DNA from: Sinobacterium caligoides
Lineage (GTDB): Bacteria; Pseudomonadota; Gammaproteobacteria; Pseudomonadales; Sinobacteriaceae
Assembly: GCF_003752585.1 (NCBI RefSeq)
Contig: NZ_RKHR01000003.1
Location: forward strand, 1,054,001 to 1,118,000
Length of the DNA: 64,000 nt
Direction of reading: 5' to 3'
The notes below the pieces were generated by a model, which searched no databases, was not told the DNA's origin, and worked only from the letters and a program-made list of their open reading frames with translations. A program made the translations under genes and the position numbers. Shown piece after piece: positions 43,061 to 52,341 of the stretch. Within the stretch, counting starts at the first letter, position 1, and each line of letters starts with the position of its first letter.

Positions 43061-43957
43061 ATGCAAACATCTCGCACTGGTAATTTTCTCGCCGCGCTTT
43101 CCTTTCTTGTTTGGGGGTTGCTGCCGCTGTATTACCATCAACTACCACAGGCCGATGTCAACGAACTACTCGCGCTGCGTATTATTTTTTCTATTCCTTG
43201 TATGCTGCTATTCATGGGACTGTTGCGCCGCCCGCTGCCCCCCATCGCAACCATCTTGGCCGATAAGCGCTCATTAATAATTTGCTGTCTCGCCAGCCTA
43301 CTTATGTGTGTTTCTTGGTACTCCTTCATCTGGGCAACGACACATGGCGAAGTCTTGGCTGCCAGCCTTGGCTTCTTTATTAACCCATTGATATCTATTG
43401 CTCTAGGCGTTCTGTTTTTGAAAGAGCAACTTTCCTCGCTACAACGTTTAGCCGTCGCCCTTGCCATCGCTGGCATCGGCTACCAAGTCTATCATTACGG
43501 GCAATTTCCCTGGCTATCGCTCTGCATGGGCAGTTTCTTTGCGCTCTACAGCTTATGTAAGAAACACATTCGTTACGACGCCCTGACCTCCGTCACCATC
43601 GAGGCTGCGGTCTTACTTCCTTTCGCCTTAATTTTTATGGTTTGGCAGTACGTGAGTCAGCAAAGTGTCGCCTTGTCATCAGGACTCTCTACCTTTCTAT
43701 TCTACGTCGGGGCCGCTCCCGCCACATTGGTACCGCTCATTATTTTTGCCCTCGCCATTAGCCGTACTAGCCTGAGCATGGTTGGCCTTATGCAATACAT
43801 CGAGCCTAGTCTGCAGTTTATTCTCGCTGTCTACGTCTTTGGCGAGCTATTCGACAGTGTCAAAATGATCAGCTTTAGTCTCATCTGGATAGGGCTATTG
43901 CTCTGCTCACTCGAAGCAATAGCACGACCATTAAGACGTCGCCTGCGGCCTATATAG
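43061..43957 (+). CDS. rarD: RarD-type EamA transporter
   Basis: Inner-membrane permease of the drug/metabolite transporter superfamily, 298 aa, about ten hydrophobic helices in two EamA halves. The start TGNFLAALSFLVWGLLPLYYHQL is typical of RarD, as are NELLALRIIFSIP, ALGVLFLKEQLSSLQRLAV and GLMQYIEPSLQFILAVYVFGE. Substrate unknown, although the family name comes from chloramphenicol sensitivity. It lies 168 bp before putP on the same strand; not clearly part of proline use. Confidence 0.9.
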   Translation: MQTSRTGNFLAALSFLVWGLLPLYYHQLPQADVNELLALRIIFSIPCMLLFMGLLRRPLPPIATILADKRSLIICCLASLLMCVSWYSFIWATTHGEVLAASLGFFINPLISIALGVLFLKEQLSSLQRLAVALAIAGIGYQVYHYGQFPWLSLCMGSFFALYSLCKKHIRYDALTSVTIEAAVLLPFALIFMVWQYVSQQSVALSSGLSTFLFYVGAAPATLVPLIIFALAISRTSLSMVGLMQYIEPSLQFILAVYVFGELFDSVKMISFSLIWIGLLLCSLEAIARPLRRRLRPI

Positions 43958-44125
43958 TTGACCTGCGAATACAAAAACCACTTATTACCTGACTTTACGG
44001 TCCATAAAGTTTTACTCTGGGCCGAGATATAGATCAAATTTTTAGAAATTAAACATTTTGTATATAAAGCTTCACTGCACATATCACCTATATTACCGCC
44101 GAGAAATGAATACACGATAACTAAA

Positions 44126-45637
44126 ATGGAGCGTATACAATTGAGCGATCTATTAATTACCCTATTACCCTACATCTTATACATCGCCATTATCGCCACC
44201 CTAGCCTATTTCGCCTACCGGCGAACCAGTAGTCACGCAGATTATATGCTCGGTGGGCGCAGCCTTGGTGGTGCCGTCGGTGCTCTGACCGTCGGCGCCT
44301 CTGACATGAGTAGCTGGCTATTACTCGCTCTTCCTGGCGCCTTTTATATTAACGGTATCAATCAATTATGGCTCCCCTTAGGCCTTGCTATCGGCCAGTT
44401 CCTCAACTGGACCCTGATTGCCCCACGGCTGAGGGTCTTCACAGAGCAGTTCAAAGACTCACTCACTATTCCCTCCTATTTTCATAACCGCTTTAAAGAT
44501 CAAAAAGGCTGGCTACGCATTGCCACCGCCGTCGTCATCTTAATCTTCTATGCCGTTTATACCGCCTCCGGTTTCGTCGCCATGGCCGTTGCCCTAGAGG
44601 CGGCCTTCAAACAATATGGCATAGACTATACCGATGGCCTAATAATGGGCGGCCTCATCGTTGTGCTTTATTCTGTTATTGGCGGCTTTCTCGCCGTCGC
44701 TTGGATCGACTTTTTCCAGGGCTGCCTGATGTTTGTTGCCATCCTCCTTGTCCCCTTTGCCGCCATCTCAAGTATGGGCGGCTACTCTGAGACTATGGCG
44801 CTCGCAGAGCAGTACAACCCAGACAGTCTCAATATTTTTGCTGGCATGACCGCTATGGGCGTCATCTCACTGATGGCCTGGGGATTAGGCTACTGTGGAC
44901 AGCCCCACGTGATCATCCGTTTTATGGCACTAAAGTCAGTACGAGAGGTGCCTAAGGCACGCTTCATCTGTATGAGCTGGATGATCCTCGCCATGTACGG
45001 TGCGATGCTAACGGGCCTCGCCGCACTGGCCTATTTCCAGTCGCATGGGGCACCGCTTGAGCGAGCCTCAACGTCACTGCTAGCACTGAGTAATGCCCTG
45101 CTTCATCCCTTCGTCACCGGTGGCATCGTCGCTGCAGTACTCTCTGCGTCAATGAGCACCATCTCATCACAGCTTCTCGTCGCTGCCAGCTCGTTAGCCG
45201 AGGATGTTTACCACGGTCTATTGCGCCCTAACGCAACCTCTAAGGAACTGCTATGGGTCGGCCGCTTAGTACTTATCGCTGTCGCCGGTGTTGCCTTAAT
45301 CATTGCCTTCGATCCAAAGAGCTCCATCTTAGCACTCGTTGCTAACGCTTGGGCTGGGTTGGGCGCCGCCTTCGGCAGTGTCATCATCGGCTCATTATTC
45401 TGGCGTAACATGACTCGCAACGGTGCCCTCGCCGGCATGATCAGTGGGGCTGCAACGGTAATTATCTGGACCAACCTCAGCAACCTAGGCGGTATCTTTG
45501 CTCTGTACTCCATCGTTCCCGGCTTTATTGTCAGTGGACTCTGCATCGTGATCTTCTCGAAATTCGGTAACGGTAACAGTCTCGACGAGCTCCACTTAGA
45601 GTACGACGCTGCCCTCAACGCCTGCCATAAAAAATAA
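44126..45637 (+). CDS. putP: sodium/proline symporter PutP
   Basis: Na+-coupled proline importer of the SSS family, 503 aa, about 13 helices. Diagnostic parts: DYMLGGRSLGGAVGALTVGASDMSSWLLLALPGAFY, LIFYAVYTASGFVAMAVAL, WGLGYCGQPHVIIRFMALKS and AVLSASMSTISSQLLVAASS. The ATG at 44126 has no ribosome site; a TTG 15 bp later has GGAG eight bases upstream and is a real alternative. Sits 95 bp before putA on the same strand, so import and breakdown of proline are coded together. Confidence 0.93.
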   Translation: MERIQLSDLLITLLPYILYIAIIATLAYFAYRRTSSHADYMLGGRSLGGAVGALTVGASDMSSWLLLALPGAFYINGINQLWLPLGLAIGQFLNWTLIAPRLRVFTEQFKDSLTIPSYFHNRFKDQKGWLRIATAVVILIFYAVYTASGFVAMAVALEAAFKQYGIDYTDGLIMGGLIVVLYSVIGGFLAVAWIDFFQGCLMFVAILLVPFAAISSMGGYSETMALAEQYNPDSLNIFAGMTAMGVISLMAWGLGYCGQPHVIIRFMALKSVREVPKARFICMSWMILAMYGAMLTGLAALAYFQSHGAPLERASTSLLALSNALLHPFVTGGIVAAVLSASMSTISSQLLVAASSLAEDVYHGLLRPNATSKELLWVGRLVLIAVAGVALIIAFDPKSSILALVANAWAGLGAAFGSVIIGSLFWRNMTRNGALAGMISGAATVIIWTNLSNLGGIFALYSIVPGFIVSGLCIVIFSKFGNGNSLDELHLEYDAALNACHKK

Positions 45638-45732
45638 ACAATAATTGCCTTGACGACAGCCTGAGTGACGACTTAAATGTGCCGCCACTCAGGCCGTCTC
45701 CATCCGTTAATTCGCTATTCTAGGTACCCTGT

Positions 45733-48700
45733 ATGCCTTCCTTCGATACCCAATTTGATAACAAGTTTTCCACACTAGAGCAGTACTTCCACATCGACGA
45801 GAATATCATTGTCGAACAGCTACTCAGTGTCGCCGACCACCAAACGATCAGCCTGAATCAGGTCGATCAGTGGACCGTTGAATTAGTAAAACATATTCGT
45901 AGCGAAGCCAAGGGCAAGATCGGCGTCGAGAATATGATGCACGAATATGCCCTAACAGAACCTGAGGGTGTGTTACTCATGTGTACTGCCGAGGCCTTGT
46001 TGCGAGTACCCGACAGCCATACCGCCGATGCCCTGATTGCCGATAAACTCGCCCGCGGTGAGTGGGAAGATTATGTCGGCAAGAGTGAGGCTTGGCTAAT
46101 GAATGCCTCTGCCTGGGGGCTGTTAATGACCGGGCGTATTCTCAAGCTCGGACGCCGCGACGTAGAGAAAGCGAAGCTTGGGCTCGGTTCGGCAATTCGC
46201 CGCACCGGTGAGCCACTGATTCGCTCTGCCGTCAAGATCGCCATGCAAGTCATGGGCAAGCAGTTCGTCCTCGGGGAAACACTCGCCGAAGCATTGAAGA
46301 AATCTGCCAAATGGGAGAAGCAAGGCTACCAATACTCCTACGATATGCTTGGCGAGGGCGCTCGTACCCAGAGGGATGCCGATCATTACTATCAGCTCTA
46401 CTACGATGCTATTGAGGCTGTTGGTAACAACAACGCCAACGGTAAACCGGAGCACACGGCCGGCGTCTCTATCAAGCTCTCGGCACTGCATCCACGCTAC
46501 CAATTCAGTCAACGTGACCGCGTCTTTGGCGAATTGCAGCAGCGAGTTAACACCCTCGCGCAACTGGCCTGCAAGCACAACATCAACCTCACTATCGATG
46601 CTGAAGAGGCTGACAGGCTAGAGATTTCGCTGCAGATGCTCGAACTGTTGATGGCCGATCCCAGTCTCGCAGAGTGGCAGGGCTTAGGCCTCGCCGTGCA
46701 AGCCTATCAGCGCCGCGCTCCAATCGTCATCGGCTGGCTCGCCGAGCGTGCCGAGCACTATCAGCGTCGCCTCATGGTACGCCTAGTCAAAGGCGCCTAC
46801 TGGGATACCGAGATTAAAATCAGCCAAACGGCCGGACACCACGACTTCCCCGTCTATACTCGCAAGCAGGCTACAGACCTCAGTTATCGTGTCTGTGCCG
46901 GCAAACTACTCGACGCTCGTCAGTGGCTCTACCCACAGTTCGCCACACACAATGCCTACACCGTCGCGACGATCCTCGCCCTTACTGAAGATCACAGTGG
47001 CTTTGAGTTTCAGCGTTTACATGGCATGGGCGAGAGCCTCTATGAGGGGCTGAAAGAACAAAATATTTACACTGGCCCCACCCGTATTTATGCCCCAGTC
47101 GGCGAACACGAGTCATTATTGGCCTACTTGGTGCGGCGACTACTCGAGAACGGCGCCAATACCTCTTTCGTCAACAAGATCATCGACCCACGCTTCGCGC
47201 CAGAAGACCTGCTACAAGACCCTGTCGAATTCATGCGTAACGTCGACAGCATTCCGCACCCGAAAATTCGTGCACCTATGTCGTTGTACTCAGATCGCCA
47301 GGTCTCTATGGGGCTCGATCTAGAAAGTCCTGCTGCCGAACAATTCTTCCTCGATGGTCTAGCCCAGGCTGAGCAACGCCTACCTGAGCTTGCCGCTAGC
47401 TTGCAGCACGGCGATCGCGACTACCCCGTACTATCGCCCTTTAACTTGAAGCCACTCAGCCAGGGCATCAAGCTATGGGACAAGCCTCAAGTGTTAACGG
47501 CCCTGGCAAGAGCAGAGGCTGCACAGCCAAGCTGGCAAGCCAAGGGTGTCGAGCAACGTGCCGTCATCGCTGAGCGCTTCGCTGAACTGTTGCAGCAACA
47601 TAAAGCTGAGTTGATGGGCTTGTGCTGCCTAGAAGCCGGCAAAGGCGCCACGGATACCGATGCGGAGATTCGTGAAGCCATCGATTTCTGTCGCTACTAC
47701 GCCCTGCACGCGAGACGGAGCATCGGCAACCAGCAAGCGCTTGGCACCCTATTCTGTGTCAGCCCTTGGAATTTCCCGCTGGCAATCTTTGTCGGCCAAG
47801 TGATCGCCGGCCTCGTCACTGGCAACACTGTGCTAGCTAAGCCCTCGGAGCAAACCATACTCATCGCCGCCCGCGCCGTCGAACTACTCCACCAGGCGGG
47901 CGTCGATCACGATGCCGTTATCCTACTACCGACTGATGGCCCTACCGCTGGCGACAGCTTACTCTCCGAGCCCGCTATCAAAGGGGTCATGTTCACCGGA
48001 TCAACCAACACCGCCCAGCACATTTACCAGCAGTTGGCGACCCGTGGTGGCGAGCTACCGGTATTAATTGCAGAAACCGGCGGCCAGAATGCATTGATTG
48101 TCGACTCCACCGCCCTACCCGAACAGGTCGTTGATGACGTTATCAGCTCCGGCTTCCAAAGCGCAGGCCAACGCTGCTCAGCGCTACGTGTTCTCTTCGT
48201 GCAGGAAGATATCGCCGACAAGCTCAGCGAGATGATCGTCGGCGCCATGAAAGAGATGCGTATCGGCCTCCCCACCAACCCCAGCACCGACGTCGGCCCT
48301 GTTATCGACCACAAGGCATTAGAGCGCCTAGAGCAACACGCGGAATACATGCAGCAGGGACACGGTAAACTCATCTACCGCCACGAAGTCCCCAGTGAAT
48401 GTGACGCAGGCTACTACTTCCCACCCAGCCTCTATGAGATCGACAACATCAACGCACTGCGTGAAGAGGTCTTTGGCCCTGTCGTACACTTAGTGCGTTT
48501 CAAGGCAGGCACGCTCGACCGTGTCGTTGCCGACATTAACAGTACCGGCTTCGGCCTCACTATGGGAATCCACTCCCGAGTACAACGTCACGTCGATCAA
48601 GTCGTCGCCGCCTCTAACGCTGGCAACATCTACGTCAACCGCAACATCATTGGTGCAGTCGTAGGTGTACAGCCCTTCGGGGGCTGTGGCCTCTCAGGCA

Positions 48701-49401
48701 CAGGACCAAAGGCTGGTGGTCCCGACTACCTCAAACGCCTACTCTCCTACACCGCCATCGAACAAGCCGAAACAACGCCTTACCAAAGCGGTGTTAGCGC
48801 CGACTTCAACACCTTACGTCAGCGTCAACAAGCATGGCAATTAAGTGGCTTCGAGGAGCGTCTTAGCCTCATCCGTCACAACCTCGGTGAGCGCTTCGCT
48901 CGTGGTTGTGCCGAGTTTGCTGCACAGCTCTGTGGTCCACGCATGCTAGAGGGGCCGACCGGTGAAGATAACAGTCTCAATATCGAGCCACGGGGACTGG
49001 TCTGGTTTGACCCATCTATCGCCATGGATATGGAACAGCTCTCACAGCTCGTCGCCCTCGCTATCGTCAGCGGTAACGCCGTCGTTAGCACCAGCCAAAT
49101 GATCGAGCAACTCCCCCACAGCGGGAGTTTGATTGCTGCCGGCGTGCTAGCGGTTCACGATATCAGTGATGCTACTTGCCACCAGCAGTTCATCTGCAGT
49201 AATAGTGTCGATGTACTCGTACTGCCAGCTGCTGCCGAGCAATTGCTCGTAGCCACAACGCAGCAACAGGGTCCACTACCGGTGATACTGAACCAGCAAG
49301 AAACACAGGCAGCCATGCTCCGCTTTGTTCACGAGAAGACACTAAGCAATAACATCTCTGCCGCAGGCGGTAACGCCAAGCTAATGGCCGAGATGGATTA
49401 A
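45733..49401 (+). CDS. putA: bifunctional proline dehydrogenase / P5C dehydrogenase PutA
   Basis: Converts proline to glutamate in two steps; 1222 aa. PRODH barrel about residues 150-480, with LMVRLVKGAYWDTEIK and FEFQRLHGMGESLYEGL binding FAD. The P5C dehydrogenase domain about 540-1010 has ETGGQNALIVDSTA (catalytic Glu) and SAGQRCSALRVLF (catalytic Cys). About 190 further C-terminal residues form the ALDH-like tail seen in longer PutAs. The N-terminal ribbon-helix-helix DNA-binding domain of E. coli PutA is absent, so it should not autoregulate putPA. AGGT six bases before ATG. Ends at a strong terminator. Confidence 0.96.
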   Translation: MPSFDTQFDNKFSTLEQYFHIDENIIVEQLLSVADHQTISLNQVDQWTVELVKHIRSEAKGKIGVENMMHEYALTEPEGVLLMCTAEALLRVPDSHTADALIADKLARGEWEDYVGKSEAWLMNASAWGLLMTGRILKLGRRDVEKAKLGLGSAIRRTGEPLIRSAVKIAMQVMGKQFVLGETLAEALKKSAKWEKQGYQYSYDMLGEGARTQRDADHYYQLYYDAIEAVGNNNANGKPEHTAGVSIKLSALHPRYQFSQRDRVFGELQQRVNTLAQLACKHNINLTIDAEEADRLEISLQMLELLMADPSLAEWQGLGLAVQAYQRRAPIVIGWLAERAEHYQRRLMVRLVKGAYWDTEIKISQTAGHHDFPVYTRKQATDLSYRVCAGKLLDARQWLYPQFATHNAYTVATILALTEDHSGFEFQRLHGMGESLYEGLKEQNIYTGPTRIYAPVGEHESLLAYLVRRLLENGANTSFVNKIIDPRFAPEDLLQDPVEFMRNVDSIPHPKIRAPMSLYSDRQVSMGLDLESPAAEQFFLDGLAQAEQRLPELAASLQHGDRDYPVLSPFNLKPLSQGIKLWDKPQVLTALARAEAAQPSWQAKGVEQRAVIAERFAELLQQHKAELMGLCCLEAGKGATDTDAEIREAIDFCRYYALHARRSIGNQQALGTLFCVSPWNFPLAIFVGQVIAGLVTGNTVLAKPSEQTILIAARAVELLHQAGVDHDAVILLPTDGPTAGDSLLSEPAIKGVMFTGSTNTAQHIYQQLATRGGELPVLIAETGGQNALIVDSTALPEQVVDDVISSGFQSAGQRCSALRVLFVQEDIADKLSEMIVGAMKEMRIGLPTNPSTDVGPVIDHKALERLEQHAEYMQQGHGKLIYRHEVPSECDAGYYFPPSLYEIDNINALREEVFGPVVHLVRFKAGTLDRVVADINSTGFGLTMGIHSRVQRHVDQVVAASNAGNIYVNRNIIGAVVGVQPFGGCGLSGTGPKAGGPDYLKRLLSYTAIEQAETTPYQSGVSADFNTLRQRQQAWQLSGFEERLSLIRHNLGERFARGCAEFAAQLCGPRMLEGPTGEDNSLNIEPRGLVWFDPSIAMDMEQLSQLVALAIVSGNAVVSTSQMIEQLPHSGSLIAAGVLAVHDISDATCHQQFICSNSVDVLVLPAAAEQLLVATTQQQGPLPVILNQQETQAAMLRFVHEKTLSNNISAAGGNAKLMAEMD

Positions 49402-49432
49402 CAGGCAAAGGCTGTACGTTATAAAGTGTCAG

Positions 49433-49467
49433 AAAAAAGGCCGCCCCGATAAGGTGCGGCCTTTTTT
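49433..49467 (+). terminator. intrinsic terminator after putA
   Basis: Stem AAGGCCGC / GCGGCCTT with flanking A and T runs and a 10-nt loop. It ends putA transcription. Confidence 0.95.
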
Positions 49468-49715
49468 CATGGCTACTCGCTATCAACAGAATAAATCATC
49501 CATCAAAGACAAATTTTTAACATAAAAAAAGTGGTCAGGTAATAAACTCACGATAAAAAACCAACGGAGCAATAGACAAGATAGCGCTATACAAGCGCTT
49601 TATTATCGACTCGTCCCTGACTAAGCACAGCAGTAAAGCCACTGAAACAACAAAAACAAAAAGTAGCGCTATACTTAAATTAGCCTCCATTCGATAGAGT
49701 CTTTAAGGAGTCAGC
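49468..49715. other. intergenic region
   Basis: 248 bp, AT-rich, between the putA terminator and the zinc-ribbon gene. It must hold the latter's promoter; no other feature seen. Confidence 0.4.
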
Positions 49716-49985
49716 ATGCAGCAATGTCCCAGATGCGGTCATCACTTTGGCTATTGGAAAATGCTCACCACCTTACTCAAACTAACTTGCCCGCTATGCG
49801 GTAGTCTTTATCGCATAATACCTAAGCGACGAACACTGCACTGGATGATGATTTTAGCCACTATTAGCCTCATCATGCTATTACAGCAGCTGTTGCCCAG
49901 TAGCGTCGACTGGCTCTCTTATCTTACCTTACTCTGCTTATTGCTCGTCGCCCCCTTCAATCAACGTATTGATAGGGTCGGCTAA
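49716..49985 (+). CDS. small zinc-ribbon membrane protein
   Basis: 89 aa. Two CPxCG knuckles (CPRCGHHFGYW and CPLCGSLYRI) 18-20 residues apart form a zinc ribbon; then a basic patch (PKRRTLHW) and two membrane helices (MMILATISLIMLLQQLL, LSYLTLLCLLLVAP). It resembles the small cxxc_20_cxxc-type proteins. AAGGAG lies six bases before ATG. Function unknown. Followed by the thioesterase gene 141 bp later. Confidence 0.8.
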   Translation: MQQCPRCGHHFGYWKMLTTLLKLTCPLCGSLYRIIPKRRTLHWMMILATISLIMLLQQLLPSSVDWLSYLTLLCLLLVAPFNQRIDRVG

Positions 49986-50126
49986 GTTAGCCAACTCAAC
50001 GCGAATAGTCGTTGCGTCTTTAATCATTGAGGATAGAAAAGCGCTGAAAAACAGTGCTAAGATGGGCTTATCGGCTCGCGCCAGTAAAAGGTCGCGCCCA
50101 AGGCCTCGCGCCTAGGAACTAAACAG

Positions 50127-50513
50127 ATGATTGAGAGCACTATGAGCGAACCCTTATTCCGAACCCGTAAGATTATCTCCTACCCTGACCTCAACGCTGC
50201 TGGCAAGCTTTTCGGTGGCACCGCGCTCGCTTGGATTGACGAGGAATCCGCTATATTTGCCTCCTGCGTACTCGGTAATTCACACCTAGTCACCGTGCAT
50301 ATGTCGGAAATTAACTTTAAGAGCCCCGGCGAACTCGGTGAAATCGTAGAGATCGGCACCAAACTGGTAAAAGTAGGTAAAACCTCCATTACAGTTTCTT
50401 GTCAGATCCGCCACAAAGCGACCAAACAAGACATCATCACTGTCGATAAGGTCGTCTTTGTCAGCATTGATGATAAAGGCAACCCGCTAGAACATGGTTA
50501 TCAAGGCGAATAA
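50127..50513 (+). CDS. acyl-CoA thioesterase (hotdog fold, YciA-like)
   Basis: 128-aa hotdog-fold enzyme hydrolysing acyl-CoA. Key part: YPDLNAAGKLFGGTALAWIDEESAIFASC (conserved Gly-Gly and the acid in the helix start), then VHMSEINFKSPGELGEIVEI and GKTSITVSCQIRHKAT. ATG 50127 has AGGA nine bases upstream; an internal ATG at 50142 is possible. Substrate chain length unknown. Convergent with the MEKHLA gene, 19 bp apart. Confidence 0.9.
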   Translation: MIESTMSEPLFRTRKIISYPDLNAAGKLFGGTALAWIDEESAIFASCVLGNSHLVTVHMSEINFKSPGELGEIVEIGTKLVKVGKTSITVSCQIRHKATKQDIITVDKVVFVSIDDKGNPLEHGYQGE

Positions 50514-50532
50514 ATACGAACCATCAGCTACA

Positions 50533-51012
50533 TTAAAGAAATTGCCAGTGCTCAAATGTCGCCGCCTGCCCTACGTAATTGCCGGCGGCATCCCTCACAT
50601 TCCACACCACTGCCTGCTCAATTCTAAACCGCCGTCCACTACTCGCAATACGCACCCCCTGATAGTTTTCGATAAAGCCATTAGCGGTCACCTCCGCCAG
50701 TAATCTCGCTCGCTCGGCGCGATTAGGCTGCTCTGCAGAAAAACGTGACGGCAACTGCGTGATTGAGGGCCAATTCAGCTCAAATAGTGACATTGCCTGT
50801 TCATTAGCATAATTAAAGATCGGATCGTCACCGCCAGCATGGGAGAGAATCACTGCTTTCGAGCGGAACAGCTGCTCTGCACAGTCTTCGTCAGTCAACG
50901 CCACACCACAGAGTAAGCACCCGGTATAATGCTGGAAGCAACGCGCCAACATCAGTAAGTGATCACGATAAAAGGCATTATCGAGCGATGGGGGGTGAAC
51001 AGTATTGAGCAT
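50533..51012 (-). CDS. MEKHLA (PAS-like) domain protein
   Basis: 159 aa, essentially one MEKHLA domain: LMLARCFQHYTGC near the N-terminus, then FNYANEQAMSLFELNW, RAERARLLAEVTANGFIENYQGVRIASSGRRFRIEQAVVWNV and the end YVGQAATFEHWQFL. The fold is PAS-related and such proteins probably sense a small ligand; in plants the domain sits at the end of HD-ZIP III regulators. No output domain here. GGAGG six bases before ATG. Confidence 0.9.
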   Translation of the reverse strand: MLNTVHPPSLDNAFYRDHLLMLARCFQHYTGCLLCGVALTDEDCAEQLFRSKAVILSHAGGDDPIFNYANEQAMSLFELNWPSITQLPSRFSAEQPNRAERARLLAEVTANGFIENYQGVRIASSGRRFRIEQAVVWNVRDAAGNYVGQAATFEHWQFL

Positions 51013-51100
51013 AACAGACCTCCAATAGCAGCCATCAAGAGCTGTGATGATACTTCAGCTCGTCGACTTCTGCCCTATATAAAATATTCATGCCAGCGTA

Positions 51101-51331
51101 TTAGTTTGAGAGATAAATTTTGCCGTCGTCTGCCACATCATGCTGGCTCAGCCACTCCTCGGCCTGCCACTCATAATCAAGCTTACACTCATCATCAGGT
51201 TCACTGCGTCGGTCGGTCTCCCTAGAACAAAAAAGCCAGATCTTCGCACCTTCTAACTGGGCACTAAAACACCAACAACGCTGCTCCACACAAAAGCTAA
51301 AATCGTCATTAAAGATCAACTGCTGGTTCAT
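51101..51331 (-). CDS. small hypothetical protein
   Basis: 76 aa, not securely recognised. Its first half (LIFNDDFSFCVEQRCWCFSAQ) faintly resembles DUF1488-type small proteins; the C-terminal half is acidic (KLDYEWQAEEWLSQHDVADDG). Three cysteines. Start ATG 51329-51331 just after the upstream gene's stop (15 bp), so it is probably co-transcribed with the YkgJ-like gene. Confidence 0.55.
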   Translation of the reverse strand: MNQQLIFNDDFSFCVEQRCWCFSAQLEGAKIWLFCSRETDRRSEPDDECKLDYEWQAEEWLSQHDVADDGKIYLSN

Positions 51332-51346
51332 ATCCTGAGCAACTCC

Positions 51347-52123
51347 CTAACAGGTTAAATTAACCGTATTAATAAGGCATTCATCATCCCATATCGCCAG
51401 TATTGCGTGCTCTGGCTCTTCACGCTCATGTTCATCAATGAGTTGCCGTAACCCCTCGCAAAAGTAATCATTGCAGATATCAGCACGGTATGACGACGGT
51501 AATACACAGCCCTCATCACTCTGGAAAATACAGCCATTCTGCACTGCCACCGCAGGAATCAAAGCGCTGTAAAACTCGACAATACCGTCGACACCTATTT
51601 CAGGTTCAAGCTCCAAGATCCGTGCGATCGTCGAGTGATCGATGAAGGCATGATACTCTCGGCCATTAAGGCAACAATGGCCGCGACACCCCGTACAAGC
51701 TGCCGTCAGTACCTCATCTAGGTGCTCAATACCGGTTGGTGGCTCATATTCAGAAACATGCTCCGCCTCCGTCTCACCCTCGTAGCTCTCCACTAATGCT
51801 TGTAGATGTGCTTGAAAAGCCTCTATCACCTCATAACCAAGAGCAGTAGTAGAGTGCGAATTATAAGGAACCTGTACGATATACAGTTCCTCCTCTGCTA
51901 CTTCTAGCTCCGCCGCCGCCCTCACACGCAACTCAGCCTCCAACACATCACGTTGCAGCTCATTCTTTCTCGTTACTTGCGTCCCGATAGAATGGTTATA
52001 TTGTTGACGGCAAGCTAACGACTCACAAAAGCCCTGAGCCTTCCACCTCGCCTCAGAAATCGCCAACTGGCAAAAACGGCATTGAAAATTTATGTTTAAT
52101 GACGGCACGATAGTTCTCTTCAA
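51347..52123 (-). CDS. YkgJ-like cysteine-cluster protein with N-terminal zinc-finger-like part
   Basis: 258 aa. The C-terminal half has the cysteine pattern of the YkgJ (CxBxCC) family: ACTGCRGHCCLNG, then GCIFQSDEGCVLPSSYRADICNDYFCEG, likely binding zinc or an iron-sulfur cluster. The N-terminus adds another group, CRFCQ ... FCESLACRQQY. Between lies a charged helical region rich in Glu. The start is uncertain: TTG at 52121-52123, or GTG at 52106-52108, which has AAGAGA at better spacing. Function unknown. Confidence 0.65.
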   Translation of the reverse strand: MKRTIVPSLNINFQCRFCQLAISEARWKAQGFCESLACRQQYNHSIGTQVTRKNELQRDVLEAELRVRAAAELEVAEEELYIVQVPYNSHSTTALGYEVIEAFQAHLQALVESYEGETEAEHVSEYEPPTGIEHLDEVLTAACTGCRGHCCLNGREYHAFIDHSTIARILELEPEIGVDGIVEFYSALIPAVAVQNGCIFQSDEGCVLPSSYRADICNDYFCEGLRQLIDEHEREEPEHAILAIWDDECLINTVNLTC

Positions 52124-52341
52124 GCAGCAATCAAAAGGTTGATAGTATTAACTGTAATAGCTTTCTCTATCGACAAGCTTGTTGTGCAAAGCACATAGAA
52201 GGTATAAGTTTACCAGTAACGTTTATATTACTGAATATTAACCAGCAATGTTCTAGCTAAGCTATAACAGCTGACATATTCTGAATGAGCTTACAGAAAG
52301 AATAATAATAAAATAACAAAGTATTGATAAGGAGGTCCGGC

